Below, piece by piece: positions 48,980 through 57,263 of a DNA stretch of 64,000 nucleotides. The position numbers were made by a program, and so were the translations under genes. A model generated the notes under the pieces. It did no database searches. It saw only the letters and a list, made by a program, of their open reading frames with translations, and had not been told where the DNA came from. Every line of letters begins with the position of its first letter. Within the stretch, counting starts at the first letter, position 1. This DNA is from Actinomadura luteofluorescens (lineage in GTDB: Bacteria > Actinomycetota > Actinomycetes > Streptosporangiales > Streptosporangiaceae), in the NCBI RefSeq assembly GCF_013409365.1, contig NZ_JACCBA010000001.1, positions 1,798,001 to 1,862,000 of the forward strand. The letters run 5' to 3'.

Positions 48980-49000
48980 GGTACTCGGTTCGGTACTCAC
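48980..49000 (+). promoter_or_regulatory. candidate integrase arm-type sites, right
   Basis: GGTACTC at 48980-48986 and GGTACTCAC at 48992-49000, 12 bp apart, between int and attR; the same word occurs at 22775 inside attL. Confidence 0.35.
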
Positions 49001-49067
49001 TAGACGGGTCAGGCCCGCTTCCCACGCTGGGAACGGGCCTGGTCTGGTGTAACGCTGAGGTAAGGAA

Positions 49068-49090
49068 GCTCCCGCGATTGGACTCGAACC
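49068..49090. other. attR (23-bp core within tRNA-Asn)
   Basis: Identical to attL at 22646-22668. It covers the discriminator, 3' acceptor strand and most of the T-arm, so the element supplies the 3' end of the tRNA and keeps it functional. Confidence 0.92.
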
Positions 49091-49141
49091 AATAACCTGC
49101 CGGTTAACAGCCGGCTGCTCTGCCGATTGAGCTACGCGGGA
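49069..49141 (-). tRNA. tRNA-Asn (anticodon GTT)
   Basis: A 73-nt cloverleaf on the minus strand: acceptor TCCCGCG (49141-49135) pairs with CGCGGGA (49076-49070), with discriminator G at 49069 as expected for tRNA-Asn. The anticodon stem GCCGG/CCGGC encloses loop CTGTTAA (anticodon GTT), and the T-arm is ATTGG-TTCGAGT-CCAAT. CCA is not encoded. It is the integration site of the AICE. Confidence 0.97.
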
Positions 49142-49284
49142 TCGTGCGTCCGCCGGGGTCTGGCGGCCCCTGGCGGCGGGTCTAGGTTAGCGCATGTCCG
49201 GGGCTGTTCGCGCACGCCTGGGGATTGAGGCGGCGAGGGCGGGTATAGGGGGTGTCACGATTCCGCCGTCAGTAGGAGTTGGAC

Positions 49285-49548
49285 ATGAAGGCTCGCACGA
49301 TGTTCATGGCAGGCGCCGCGGTCGGCTACGTCTTCGGGACGAAGGCCGGGCGCGAGCGGTACGAGCAGATCAAGCAGCTCTCCAAGCAGGTGTCGGAGAA
49401 CCCGAACGTGCAGGAGGCCGCCGGGAAGATCCGGTCGAAGGGCGAGACGTTCGCCGGGGCCGCGCGCGACAAGGCGGGGCACCTGAAGGACCGGGTGCCC
49501 GAGCAGGTCACGGGCGGCCGCAAGGAGGAGCAGCCGTACCCCGGCTAG
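49285..49548 (+). CDS. YtxH-like small protein
   Basis: An 87-aa protein with a short hydrophobic N-terminus (MFMAGAAVGYVFGTKAGRERYEQI), the GYxxGTKAGRERYEQI motif seen in actinobacterial YtxH-domain proteins, then an amphipathic helix with basic residues. ATG 49285 is placed by AGGAG at 49274-49278. Possibly membrane-associated and stress-related; no firm function. Its end overlaps the converging next gene by 4 bp. Confidence 0.75.
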   Translation: MKARTMFMAGAAVGYVFGTKAGRERYEQIKQLSKQVSENPNVQEAAGKIRSKGETFAGAARDKAGHLKDRVPEQVTGGRKEEQPYPG

Positions 49549-50039
49549 AGGCCGGTCTGACGGCGCAGGTCTTCGAGGACCTGTTCGGCCTGGGCCCGCA
49601 GGCCCGGGTCGGACGGGTCGAGCCCGGCGTCGAAGACGAACGTCCAGCGCACATCGCCGCCGGCTGCGGGGCGCCGGCCGGCGATGCGCACCTTCCCGCC
49701 TCCGGGGAGGGTGGCCTGGTGGGTGACGGCGATGGTGGCGGTGACGCGCTCGCGGACGGTCTCGGGCACCGAGCCGGGGTCGGTGAGCCGGACGTGGTGC
49801 TCGGCGCCGCCGGAGGTCTCCCGGACGTGCAGCCAGCCCTCCTTCCAGGTGGCGTGGTCGACGCGTTCCCAGGGGACGCGGGTGAAGCCGCCCGCAGGGG
49901 TCGGCAGGTGCAGGGCGAAGAGGGTGGCGGTGACGTGGGAGCCGCCGCGGGTGGGCGCCGCCGCGAGGACGCGTTCGCCGCGTTCCAGCGCGAGTTCGGC
50001 GCGGACCGCGGCGGGCAGGGGACCCCGGTTCAGGCGCAT
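49545..50039 (-). CDS. conserved hypothetical protein (actinobacterial)
   Basis: A 164-aa soluble protein without recognised catalytic motifs. It reads as a beta-rich, PH-like domain (ERVLAAAPTRGGSHVTATLFALHLP, FTRVPWERVDHATWKEGWLHVRE) with a C-terminal helix (LRAQAEQVLEDLRRQTGL). The ATG at 50039 leaves a 17-bp gap to the glycosidase gene stop; in-frame sequence upstream is shadow. Confidence 0.65.
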   Translation of the reverse strand: MRLNRGPLPAAVRAELALERGERVLAAAPTRGGSHVTATLFALHLPTPAGGFTRVPWERVDHATWKEGWLHVRETSGGAEHHVRLTDPGSVPETVRERVTATIAVTHQATLPGGGKVRIAGRRPAAGGDVRWTFVFDAGLDPSDPGLRAQAEQVLEDLRRQTGL

Positions 50040-50056
50040 GCCCCCACGGTAGGCGA

Positions 50057-51376
50057 TCAGGCCGCCTGGGGGGCGCGGCGGGCCCCGAGGAGATCGAGGA
50101 CGAGGGCCGCCGACCAGGCGTAGTCGTGGCTGCCGCGGCCGGTGCCGTCGAAGGGGTCGAAGAACTCGCGGAAGCCGGACTGGCGGACGAGCCGCATGGT
50201 GGAGCCGTAGAGCAGGTCGGCGACGACGGGCAGGTCGTGGGCGAGGGCGCCGTACCAGACGAGCCAGTTGGTGCTGATCCAGGTGGGGCCGCGCCAGTAG
50301 CCGGCGCGGTCGAAGGCGGGGGCCTGGATGTCGCAGGTGGGGACGGGGTAGCCGGCGGCGCCGGCGAAGCGGGCCGACAGCAGCAGGTCGACGAGGTTGC
50401 GGACGATCGGGGCCGGCAGTTCGGGGTCCAGGAGCGGGCCGAACGAGCCTGCGGTGATGACGGGCAGCAGGCGGTCGTCGCGCAGGTCGCGGGCGCGGAA
50501 GCAGCCGGTGTCGGCGTCCCAGAGCCGGTCGAGGACGGCCTGGTGGACGCGCTGGGCGCGCTCGCGGTGCGGGACGGGGTCCGCGCCGATGATCTCGGCG
50601 ATGGCGGCGAGGGCGTGCGTGGAGGCGAGGTAGACGGCGTTGACGAGGGGGTCCTCGACCGCGAACGGGTGGGCGTCGCGGAGGTAGCCGGGCCGGTAGG
50701 CGGCCTCCCGCATGAGCGCGACGAGCCGGACGTAGCGGTCGTAGTCCTCGCCGGTCGGCAGCGCGTGGGGGCGCAGGCCGGGCGCGTAGGAGGACGGGGG
50801 CAGCGGGAGCGCGCCGAGAGGGCGGTCCCAGGCGGGGCTGTTGTCCAGGCCCGACTCCCACGGGTGGCATATGGCGATGAGGCCGCTGGAGTCGAGGTCG
50901 CGGCAGCGGGCCAGGTAGCCGTGCTGGGCGGTCAGCATCGGGTAGAGGCGGGCCAGGAACGCCCGGCTGCTCTCCCCGTCGGCGGCGCACTCGTGCAGGC
51001 GCAGGGCGCTGAGGGCGTGCAGCGGCGGCTGAGTGAGGGCGGAGGTGTGCACGCCGCGCGGGGCGTCCGGCTGCCTCTCGCTGCGCCACAGTTCGGGGCC
51101 GGGGAAGAAGGCGTGCCGGTCGAGGCGTGTGTTGAACACGATGTGGGGCAGCATCCCGTCCGCCCACTGGCCGCGGAACAGGGAGATCAGCTCGGCTTCG
51201 GCGCGGTCGCGGCGGTGGCGGGCCAGGCCCATGCTGATGAAGGCCGAGTCCCAGCTCCACTGGTGGGGGTAGAGGCCGGGCGAGGCGGCGGTGGCGTTGC
51301 CCGTCCAGTTCGCGTCGAGGACCCGGGCCGCGGCCTTCCACAGCGCGGTCTCGTCGCCGGTGAGACGGGAGCTCAT
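50057..51376 (-). CDS. GH63-like (mannosylglycerate hydrolase-type) glycoside hydrolase
   Basis: A 439-aa (alpha/alpha)6-barrel enzyme. Conserved segments: LYPHQWSWDSAFISMGLAR, GMLPHIVFN, QPPLHALSAL, ICHPWESGLDNSPAWD (catalytic-acid-bearing region), RGPTWISTNWLVWYGAL and EFFDPFDGTGRGSHDYAWSAALVLD. These match the MGH1-like/GH63 proteins common in actinobacteria. No signal peptide, so intracellular; substrate may be an alpha-glucoside, mannosylglycerate or trehalose-like compound. ATG 51376 chosen; upstream in-frame sequence is a shadow. Confidence 0.82.
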   Translation of the reverse strand: MSSRLTGDETALWKAAARVLDANWTGNATAASPGLYPHQWSWDSAFISMGLARHRRDRAEAELISLFRGQWADGMLPHIVFNTRLDRHAFFPGPELWRSERQPDAPRGVHTSALTQPPLHALSALRLHECAADGESSRAFLARLYPMLTAQHGYLARCRDLDSSGLIAICHPWESGLDNSPAWDRPLGALPLPPSSYAPGLRPHALPTGEDYDRYVRLVALMREAAYRPGYLRDAHPFAVEDPLVNAVYLASTHALAAIAEIIGADPVPHRERAQRVHQAVLDRLWDADTGCFRARDLRDDRLLPVITAGSFGPLLDPELPAPIVRNLVDLLLSARFAGAAGYPVPTCDIQAPAFDRAGYWRGPTWISTNWLVWYGALAHDLPVVADLLYGSTMRLVRQSGFREFFDPFDGTGRGSHDYAWSAALVLDLLGARRAPQAA

Positions 51377-51633
51377 GTGATCCAGGTGGCCTCCCCTGCG
51401 CGCGAGAAGGGTGCCCCTTGATTGTCGCCTCAGATCGCGGCCACGGCGACCCCTGGGACGGTGACGGTTCTCTACGGGGGCGGCCGGGACGCGGTGAGAA
51501 TGCACCGTGCGGCCGGCGCGGCGACCGTCCCGCGCCCGGCGGAACTTCCCGGACCTCGTGGTTCTGCCGAGCGACTGCATCACGGCAGGACGCGGGGCGC
51601 CTCGGGCCTCGGCCGCACGCGCGAACGCGTGAC

Positions 51634-51740
51634 CTGCCCGGTGGAGCAAAGCCGAAGGCGAGCGGAACCGGGCAGATCGCGAAGCGATGCCGCGTTCGCC
51701 CAGGCCAGGTCACGTAGCGAGCCGCCAGGCGAGCTACGTG
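51634..51740. terminator. hairpins in gap after RNA methyltransferase gene
   Basis: The 357-bp gap 51377-51733 has no gene. It holds a perfect 9-bp inverted repeat CTGCCCGGT/ACCGGGCAG (51634-51642, 51667-51675) and a perfect 8-bp pair CACGTAGC/GCTACGTG (51711-51718, 51733-51740) spanning the TrmH stop. The latter suits a terminator of the leftward methyltransferase gene. Confidence 0.4.
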
Positions 51741-52594
51741 GGCCGGGGCTCTGAAACACAGCCGCGTTGGCGGACGGCCTCGTACAGGGCGACCGTGGCG
51801 GCGCTGGCGGCGTTGAGCGAGCTGGCCGCGCCGCCGATCGGGATCCGCGCCATCGTGTCGCACCCCTGCCGCCAGCCGGCGCTCAGGCCGGCGGTCTCGT
51901 TGCCGATCACCAGGAGCACGGGGCCGGTCAGGTCCACCTCGGCGATGTCGGCGGTGCCGTTCTCGTCGGTGCCCACCACGGTGAGGGGGCGTCCGGCCTC
52001 TCGTTCCCGCCGCACCCAGTCCAGCACCTCGCCGTGGGAGCGGACGCGGACCACCGGCACCGCCAGCAGCGACCCGGTGGAGGCGCGCACCGCCTTGGGG
52101 TCGTAGGGGTCGGCGGCGTGCCCGGTGACGATCAGCCCCGCACCGCCGAACGCGTCCAGCGAACGCACCATCGTGCCGATGTTGCCGGGCCCCGTCGGCC
52201 GGTCGAAGACCGCGCCCAGGAACGAGGGGCCCACCGGGATCCGCGCCAGGTCGTCGTCCGGCAGCGCCACCACGGCGACCAGTTCGGGGACCTCCTGCTC
52301 CTTGCCGCTCAGCTCCCGCAGCAGCTCGGGCGCCATCGCCACCCGCTCGCCCCCGGCCCGCTCCAGCATCCCGGCCGCCCACCGCGACAGCGGCCGCTCG
52401 GCGTCGTAGATCAGCGCCCGGATCGGCCGGCCGTGCTCCACCGCCAGGCTGATCGCACGGACGCCCTGCACCAGGAACTCCCCGGCCCGCTGCCGCTTGT
52501 TCCGGTTCCGCAGCAGCGCCTCCCACTGCTGGAACCGCGCGTTGGGCCGCGAGACCCGCAGCACATCCCCCACCAAACGCTCCAGTCCTTGCAT
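51734..52594 (-). CDS. TrmH/SpoU family RNA 2'-O-methyltransferase
   Basis: A 286-aa SPOUT methylase with an N-terminal L30e-like substrate-binding domain (RNKRQRAGEFLVQGVRAISLAVEHG) and the knotted catalytic domain: motif 1 DRPTGPGNIGTMVRSLDAFG, motif 2 VLLVIGNETAGLS, motif 3 IPIGGAASSLNAASAATVALYE. It methylates a ribose in tRNA or rRNA; the exact target is unknown. Single gene, about 90 bp from the Ter cluster. Confidence 0.9.
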   Translation of the reverse strand: MQGLERLVGDVLRVSRPNARFQQWEALLRNRNKRQRAGEFLVQGVRAISLAVEHGRPIRALIYDAERPLSRWAAGMLERAGGERVAMAPELLRELSGKEQEVPELVAVVALPDDDLARIPVGPSFLGAVFDRPTGPGNIGTMVRSLDAFGGAGLIVTGHAADPYDPKAVRASTGSLLAVPVVRVRSHGEVLDWVRREREAGRPLTVVGTDENGTADIAEVDLTGPVLLVIGNETAGLSAGWRQGCDTMARIPIGGAASSLNAASAATVALYEAVRQRGCVSEPRPT

Positions 52595-52682
52595 TCCGCC
52601 CAGCGAACGACCCAGTCTTCCATGAACCGGCCCAGGGGCGGGCGCCCCGCGCCCTCCTCGAACGGCGCTCGGTACGGCGCCG

Positions 52683-53507
52683 CTACCGGTCGGTGGACGT
52701 CCGCGGTGCCGCGGCCCGGGCCAGGAGCCAGTGCGCGATCTCCTCGCCCGCGGCGACGCCCCGCGCGGCGGTGACGGCGGTGGCGGGGGCCGTCCAGCCG
52801 GTGTCGTGCAGTTCGCCGTGGGCGGGGCGGATCGACAGGTCCGCGGCCTCCAGCAGTTCGGCGTCCAGGAGCGCGTCGCCCGCGGCGAGCAGGGTGGACG
52901 CGCCGGCGCGGCGGGCGACCTCCCGGGCGGCGTCGGCCTTGGTCAGGCCGGCGGGCAGGCAGTAGACCTTGCGGCCCTGCAGGGACGTCCGCCAGCCGCG
53001 TTCGGCGCACCAGGCGGTGAGGTCCTCGACCCAGCCGGGCGGCAGCGCGGCCCGGTCCACGACCGTGTAGGCGAACAGGTCGGAGGCGGTGCGCCGCTTG
53101 AGGACGAAGTCGCCGCCGTTGCGGGCGAGGTGCCGTTGGACGTCCGCGAGCGGGGCGCATCCGTCGGCGATCCTGTTCCGGACGGCCGCCGCCCAGGCCG
53201 GGTCGTCCTCGCCGTCCACGAGGATGTGGCCGCCGTTCGCGCAGATGGCGTAGGGGGGCGGCTTCTCCAGGAGGTGGACGCGCCGGTACTGCTCGGGGGT
53301 GCGCGTCGTCGTCGGGACGAACGTTGACGCCGTCGCGAGCGCCTCCAGTGTGCGGGCGGACGCTTCGGTCATGTACGAGAGCGGTGCGCCCTGGTAGAAC
53401 TCCACGCACAGCAGGCGCGGCATGGTCTCGTCTGGGCCTTCCAGGGCGAAGGCCGCGGTCGAGTAGATGAGCGTGCGGTCGAGGTCGGAGCACACCAGGA
53501 CGGTCAC
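52683..53507 (-). CDS. HAD family hydrolase of the Ter cluster
   Basis: A 274-aa phosphatase. Motif I is VCSDLDRTLIYS (nucleophile Asp and general acid Asp, about 7-9), motif II Thr in PTTTRTPEQ, the Cof-like cap contains YAICANGGHILVDG, motif III Lys in LTKADA and motif IV LLAAGDALLDAELLE. GTG start overlaps the StiP stop. This gene neighbours StiP and PRTase-TRSP in many Ter-type clusters, where a nucleotide-like metabolite has been predicted. Confidence 0.85.
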   Translation of the reverse strand: MTVLVCSDLDRTLIYSTAAFALEGPDETMPRLLCVEFYQGAPLSYMTEASARTLEALATASTFVPTTTRTPEQYRRVHLLEKPPPYAICANGGHILVDGEDDPAWAAAVRNRIADGCAPLADVQRHLARNGGDFVLKRRTASDLFAYTVVDRAALPPGWVEDLTAWCAERGWRTSLQGRKVYCLPAGLTKADAAREVARRAGASTLLAAGDALLDAELLEAADLSIRPAHGELHDTGWTAPATAVTAARGVAAGEEIAHWLLARAAAPRTSTDR

Positions 53508-54616
53508 TGCACGGCCCCTTTTCCGAACCGGGGATGGATGAATCCCATGCACGCGTAGGGGAACCGGCCGGGCTCGACCTCGTGGACGGGCACGTCGCGT
53601 TCGCGGGCGAGCAGCCTGATGTGGGCCACTTCCGGACCGGCGTCGGCCCGCACGAGCACCTTCCAGGGGACGCGCCTCAGCAGCACGCGCGTCGTCTCTC
53701 CGATCCCCGGTTTGACGAGGTTCAGGTCGTCGATGCCCTCCGCCTGGGCGCTGCGCCGGACGGCCTCCCATCCCGACCAGTCGGGCGTGCGGTCGGCCGC
53801 GCGGAGCTGCGGCAGGTCCTTGGCGACGCGTTCGGCCACGTGCGCGAAGCGCGCGCAGACCGCGTCGACGAAGACGCCCGACACGTCGTCCGGGGCCAGA
53901 TCGGCGTAGAACTTCGCACCGTGGAAGTCTCCGGGCCCGATGAGGGAGTCGTTCAGGACCGTCCGGCTCACCAGGCCCGACACGGTCGAGTTGAGGCAGG
54001 CGGACGGGATGAGGAAGTCGTCCCGAGTGCCGTAGAAGGACGTGCACCGTCCCGGATCCGCCAGCACGGCGAGATCGGACGGGAACGGATGCTCGGCCAG
54101 GGCGGCGGTCAGTTCCTTGGTGATGGCGCCCTTGCCCGTCCAGCCGTCCACGAACATCACGGATGCCGGGTGGTGGTGCTCGTTGAGGTACCGCAGGGCG
54201 ACCGTGTCGATGCCCCGGCCGCGGACGATGCTGACCGCGTAGTGCGGGACGTCAAGGCCGTGCGCGTACCGGGCCCAGCGCCGCATCAGGATGCCGACGG
54301 GCGTCCCGGCGCGCGCCAGCGACACCAGGACGGCGTCCGGGCCGCGCTCGGCGAGGATCATCTCGGTGACGAGCCCGGTCGCGTAGGCGAGCCGTTCGGC
54401 GGACGCCTCCAGCGCGTCGTGGAAAAGCCGCCGGTACTCCGGGCCCGGCTGGTATTCGACCGGGAGCGACTCGGCGTAGTGCGCCCGCCCCGACTGGATC
54501 GCGGCCTCGCGTTCCTCCGTGGGCGCTTCGAGCCGCGCGTGGGAGAGGTCCTTGAGCAGCCAGGCGACGTCCTCCGCCGGGTAGCTGCCGAAGGCCGGCC
54601 CGTACAGCGGCTTCAC
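53504..54616 (-). CDS. StiP-like cysteine protease / PELOTA RNA-binding domain protein
   Basis: A 370-aa protein matching the StiP family of Ter clusters: GSYPAEDVAWLLKDLS near the N-terminus, ARAGTPVGILMRRW, VDGWTGKGAITKEL, CTSFYGTRDDFLIPSACLNSTVSGLVSRTVLN (with the conserved Cys residues), and FHGAKFY. The last ~75 residues (IGETTRVLLRRVPWKVLVRADAGPEVAHIRLLARERDVPVHEV) are a PELOTA-type RNA-binding fold. Overlaps both neighbours, so translation is coupled. Confidence 0.85.
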   Translation of the reverse strand: MKPLYGPAFGSYPAEDVAWLLKDLSHARLEAPTEEREAAIQSGRAHYAESLPVEYQPGPEYRRLFHDALEASAERLAYATGLVTEMILAERGPDAVLVSLARAGTPVGILMRRWARYAHGLDVPHYAVSIVRGRGIDTVALRYLNEHHHPASVMFVDGWTGKGAITKELTAALAEHPFPSDLAVLADPGRCTSFYGTRDDFLIPSACLNSTVSGLVSRTVLNDSLIGPGDFHGAKFYADLAPDDVSGVFVDAVCARFAHVAERVAKDLPQLRAADRTPDWSGWEAVRRSAQAEGIDDLNLVKPGIGETTRVLLRRVPWKVLVRADAGPEVAHIRLLARERDVPVHEVEPGRFPYACMGFIHPRFGKGAVQ

Positions 54617-55971
54617 GGTGCCCTCCTGTAGGACGGGATGGTGGCGACCGTCACAGGGGCGAGCGCGCGCAGCCGTTCCAGTAGGCCGTCGGCGAGTTCT
54701 GTGGTGTCGCCAACGTCGTCCACCGCGAACACGATCCGGTCGAAGGGGCGTTGGCCGGCCCCAGGGGCGACGTTGTAGGCGTACCGCTCCCCTGGCCCAT
54801 CGGCCGGGTCGTCATGGGACGGGAACACGAGGCGGGTTCTGATGGCGTAATCGGGGTCGTCCACGGCGAGTACGGGGGAACGCGTCGTCGTGGAGTAGCG
54901 GACGTCCACATCCGGCCGGGCGTCGGCGAGCGCTTCCGCGAGGCGCAGTGGTGCGTACATCAGCTCCTCGAACCCGAGGACGAGGACACGGGAGCCTCCT
55001 CCCCCAAGGCCGGCCGCAAGGACGTCGCCCATCCGGGCCAGTTCCTTCTCCAGCCGCGTCCGGTGCTCGGGGAGGAACCCGTGGCGTCCACCGTCCGGCA
55101 CTGCGGTCGGCCATTCCAGTTCGACCCGGGAGACCTCGAACGCCGATCCCTCCTGGGGAGCGAAAGGCGGAGACGATATCCCGGCGACGAGCGCCTTCCC
55201 TGCCTCAAGGACGCCCTCTGGGAGCTCGACCCGTCCCCCGGCCAGAGCCACCGCGTCTATGCGGGTCCCCAGTCGGACGGCGAGATCGTCCATTCGGGCC
55301 CGGTCGGCAGGGGCGCGCAGGTCGACCAGGGCCGCCAGCACGTAATGGCTCCTGGGACGAACGGCATGCAGAGCCTCGATGGTGTTCAGCACCGTCCGGC
55401 CGGTGGAAAGCTCGTCGTCCACGAGAACCACTGGCACGTCGCGGTCGAGTGGCGCGGTATCGGCGGGCAGCAGCAGGTGGCTCGTGGCGTGGCTGTGCTC
55501 CTCCTCGAAGCCGCCGTAGGTGGCGAAGCCCTCAACGGGACGCCGCGTGGAGTGCAGGTAGTACGCACCGCCCAACGCGTCCGCCACGGAATGCCCCAAG
55601 GCTGTCGCGGTCTCGGCGTAACCCAGCACGATCGCGTCCACGGGGTTCTGCGGGACGCGCATGAGGTCACGGAGTGCGGGGGCGGCGTTCTGCTCGCCCC
55701 GCAGCCCGTCCAGGAGAAGCGAACCGGGACGGGACGGCTCAACGCCCTCCAGGCAGGCGCGCACAAGCTCGCCCAGAAGCAACCCCGACCCGTACACCAG
55801 GCGTGGATCGGTCGGCACGTGCTTGCCCAGCACCGCGGATACCAGCAGATGCGCCCGCTTCGGGTTGCGGCGCACGGCGAGCCCCACGAGCGACGAGAGC
55901 CCGGCGCCCGCCGGCCGTGCGCCGTCCACGAGACGAACGCCCAGACGCGAACCCACCCAGGAACCCGTCAC
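54613..55971 (-). CDS. phosphoribosyltransferase-TRSP domain protein of Ter cluster
   Basis: A 452-aa two-domain protein. Residues ~30-260 are an orotate-PRTase-like fold with the PRPP-binding loop VPVVLVDDELSTGRTVLNTIEAL (about 183-205). Residues ~340-450 are the TRSP domain, containing YSTTTRSPVLA and a closing RIVFAVDDVGDTTELADGLLERL. GTG 55971 overlaps the CitE-like stop. In Ter systems this protein is predicted to attach ribose phosphate during synthesis of a nucleoside-like compound. Confidence 0.85.
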   Translation of the reverse strand: MTGSWVGSRLGVRLVDGARPAGAGLSSLVGLAVRRNPKRAHLLVSAVLGKHVPTDPRLVYGSGLLLGELVRACLEGVEPSRPGSLLLDGLRGEQNAAPALRDLMRVPQNPVDAIVLGYAETATALGHSVADALGGAYYLHSTRRPVEGFATYGGFEEEHSHATSHLLLPADTAPLDRDVPVVLVDDELSTGRTVLNTIEALHAVRPRSHYVLAALVDLRAPADRARMDDLAVRLGTRIDAVALAGGRVELPEGVLEAGKALVAGISSPPFAPQEGSAFEVSRVELEWPTAVPDGGRHGFLPEHRTRLEKELARMGDVLAAGLGGGGSRVLVLGFEELMYAPLRLAEALADARPDVDVRYSTTTRSPVLAVDDPDYAIRTRLVFPSHDDPADGPGERYAYNVAPGAGQRPFDRIVFAVDDVGDTTELADGLLERLRALAPVTVATIPSYRRAP

Positions 55972-57191
55972 CGGCTGTCCGCCGCTTCCAGCAGCTCGAC
56001 GAACGTGACGCCCTCCGCCGCCACCCCGAACACCCGGGCGCGCAGCATCAGCCGCTGCGCCCACGCGCGGTGCGGCTTGGCCTCGTTCATCTTGTTGGCG
56101 TAGGAGCTGGCCATCGCACCGCCCCCGGCGACGCCCAGGATGTCGGCGGCGTCGCTGTACTCCTCGTGCGTCACCACCGACAGGGCGTGGACGGCCGCGA
56201 CATGGCTCGGATGGATGACGGTCTTGCCGGTGAGACCGTTCGCCTTGTCCAGGTGGACCTCGCGGATCAGCCCGTCCAGGTCGGAGGTGATGAGCCGCTG
56301 CCGCAGCGGCGCGGCGCGCTGCCGATCGAACGGCGACTGCCGCAGCTGCGGCTTGAACATCCGCTCCCCCTGCGAGAAGTACTCCCACACGGGCCCGGTC
56401 ACCACGTGGCCGGTGCCGTCGGCGCGGCCGAGGATGTTGACCACGTCGCAGATCACGCCCGCGACGGGGCCGATGTCGTAGATCGTCAGGTCGGGCGGGC
56501 GCCGCAGCCCGTACGCGGCGGACATGTCGGTCGCCCCCAGCCGGACGGCGAGGATCCGCGACCGGTGCTTGGCGAGGAGGCGCGCCACGTCGTGCAGCAT
56601 CTCCGCGCGCGTCTCGGCGTACACGGCCTCCGGGCTCTCGATCACCGGCATCGCCAGCAGCCGCAGCCCGGAGCGGTCGGCCGCGTCCTCCAGCGCGTCC
56701 AGGAACGCTCCACCGCCGGACGCGGTGAACTTCGGCAGCACGAATCCGGTGACGAGCTCCGCCGCGGCGCCGAGCCGGCCGACCAGGTCGCCGATCTGCC
56801 GCGGGTCGCGGACGCGGACGAACAGCAGCGGGACCTCCGCCCCGTCCGCCCCGGAGGCGCCGTCCGCCCCGGAGACGGCGTCCGCCCCGGAGGCGGTGTC
56901 CGCCCCGGAGGCGGTGTGCAGCGCCCGCAGATGCGCCACGAGGTTGGCCTCGCCGGCCTCGACCTCGTCGTCGGCGATCGCGTCCTCCAGGCACACCACC
57001 ATGCTCATCACGCCCCGCCGCGCCGCGCGCTCGATGTCGGCGGCGAGGGCGGGTCGTGTGGCCGGGCAGTACAGCGTCGCGCCGAGCGCGACCGCCAGCA
57101 CGTCCGGGTCGTCGTGCCGGCCGAACGGGCGCGGATGCCGGTAGAACAGGTGCTTACGACGCGCGGCGTCGATATGGTCGAAATGCCGCAT
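55968..57191 (-). CDS. HpcH/HpaI aldolase / citrate lyase (CitE-like) family protein of Ter cluster
   Basis: A 407-aa TIM-barrel C-C lyase. MSMVVCLEDAIADDEVEAGEANLV, LFVRVRDPRQIGDLV, VLPKFT, VRLGATDMSAAYGLRR and GKTVIHPSHVAAVHALSVV are the family signatures (acid and Mg sites). It would cleave or form a C-C bond on a small carboxylate or CoA-like substrate. A low-complexity insert of four SGAD-xx repeats (18-bp tandem, 56844-56915) sits just before the LFVRVRD strand and lengthens a loop. ATG 57191. Confidence 0.82.
   Translation of the reverse strand: MRHFDHIDAARRKHLFYRHPRPFGRHDDPDVLAVALGATLYCPATRPALAADIERAARRGVMSMVVCLEDAIADDEVEAGEANLVAHLRALHTASGADTASGADAVSGADGASGADGAEVPLLFVRVRDPRQIGDLVGRLGAAAELVTGFVLPKFTASGGGAFLDALEDAADRSGLRLLAMPVIESPEAVYAETRAEMLHDVARLLAKHRSRILAVRLGATDMSAAYGLRRPPDLTIYDIGPVAGVICDVVNILGRADGTGHVVTGPVWEYFSQGERMFKPQLRQSPFDRQRAAPLRQRLITSDLDGLIREVHLDKANGLTGKTVIHPSHVAAVHALSVVTHEEYSDAADILGVAGGGAMASSYANKMNEAKPHRAWAQRLMLRARVFGVAAEGVTFVELLEAADSR
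56844..56915. repeat. 18-bp tandem repeat (four units) inside CitE-like gene
   Basis: Four consecutive 18-bp units beginning GTCCGCCCCGGAG encode, on the minus strand, (SGAD + two residues) x4 in the CitE-like protein. In frame, so copy-number change would keep the gene open. Confidence 0.85.
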
Positions 57192-57263
57192 TTACCCCTC
57201 GTCAGACGGTGCTCTCGACGGGGGGCGCGGGGGGTCGCCCCCGGGCGGACGGGCCGCGCCGGA

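Larger units (their letters stand above)
22646..49090 (+). mobile_element. integrated actinomycete conjugative element (AICE), prim-pol replication type
   Basis: About 26.4 kb bounded by 23-bp direct repeats, with the tRNA-Asn gene restored at the integrase end. It carries every AICE module: tyrosine integrase and small Xis-like gene beside attR; a replication module (prim-pol plus P-loop helicase-like protein); an FtsK/TraB-type single-protein DNA translocase; small spread-type membrane proteins; a GntR (KorSA-like) repressor; a Nudix Pif-like protein. No type IV secretion genes or relaxase are seen, consistent with double-stranded transfer by TraB. About 9.5 kb of its length is extra copies of the replication module. 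The 333 bp between attL and the first gene hold one candidate Int site and no gene. Confidence 0.95.
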
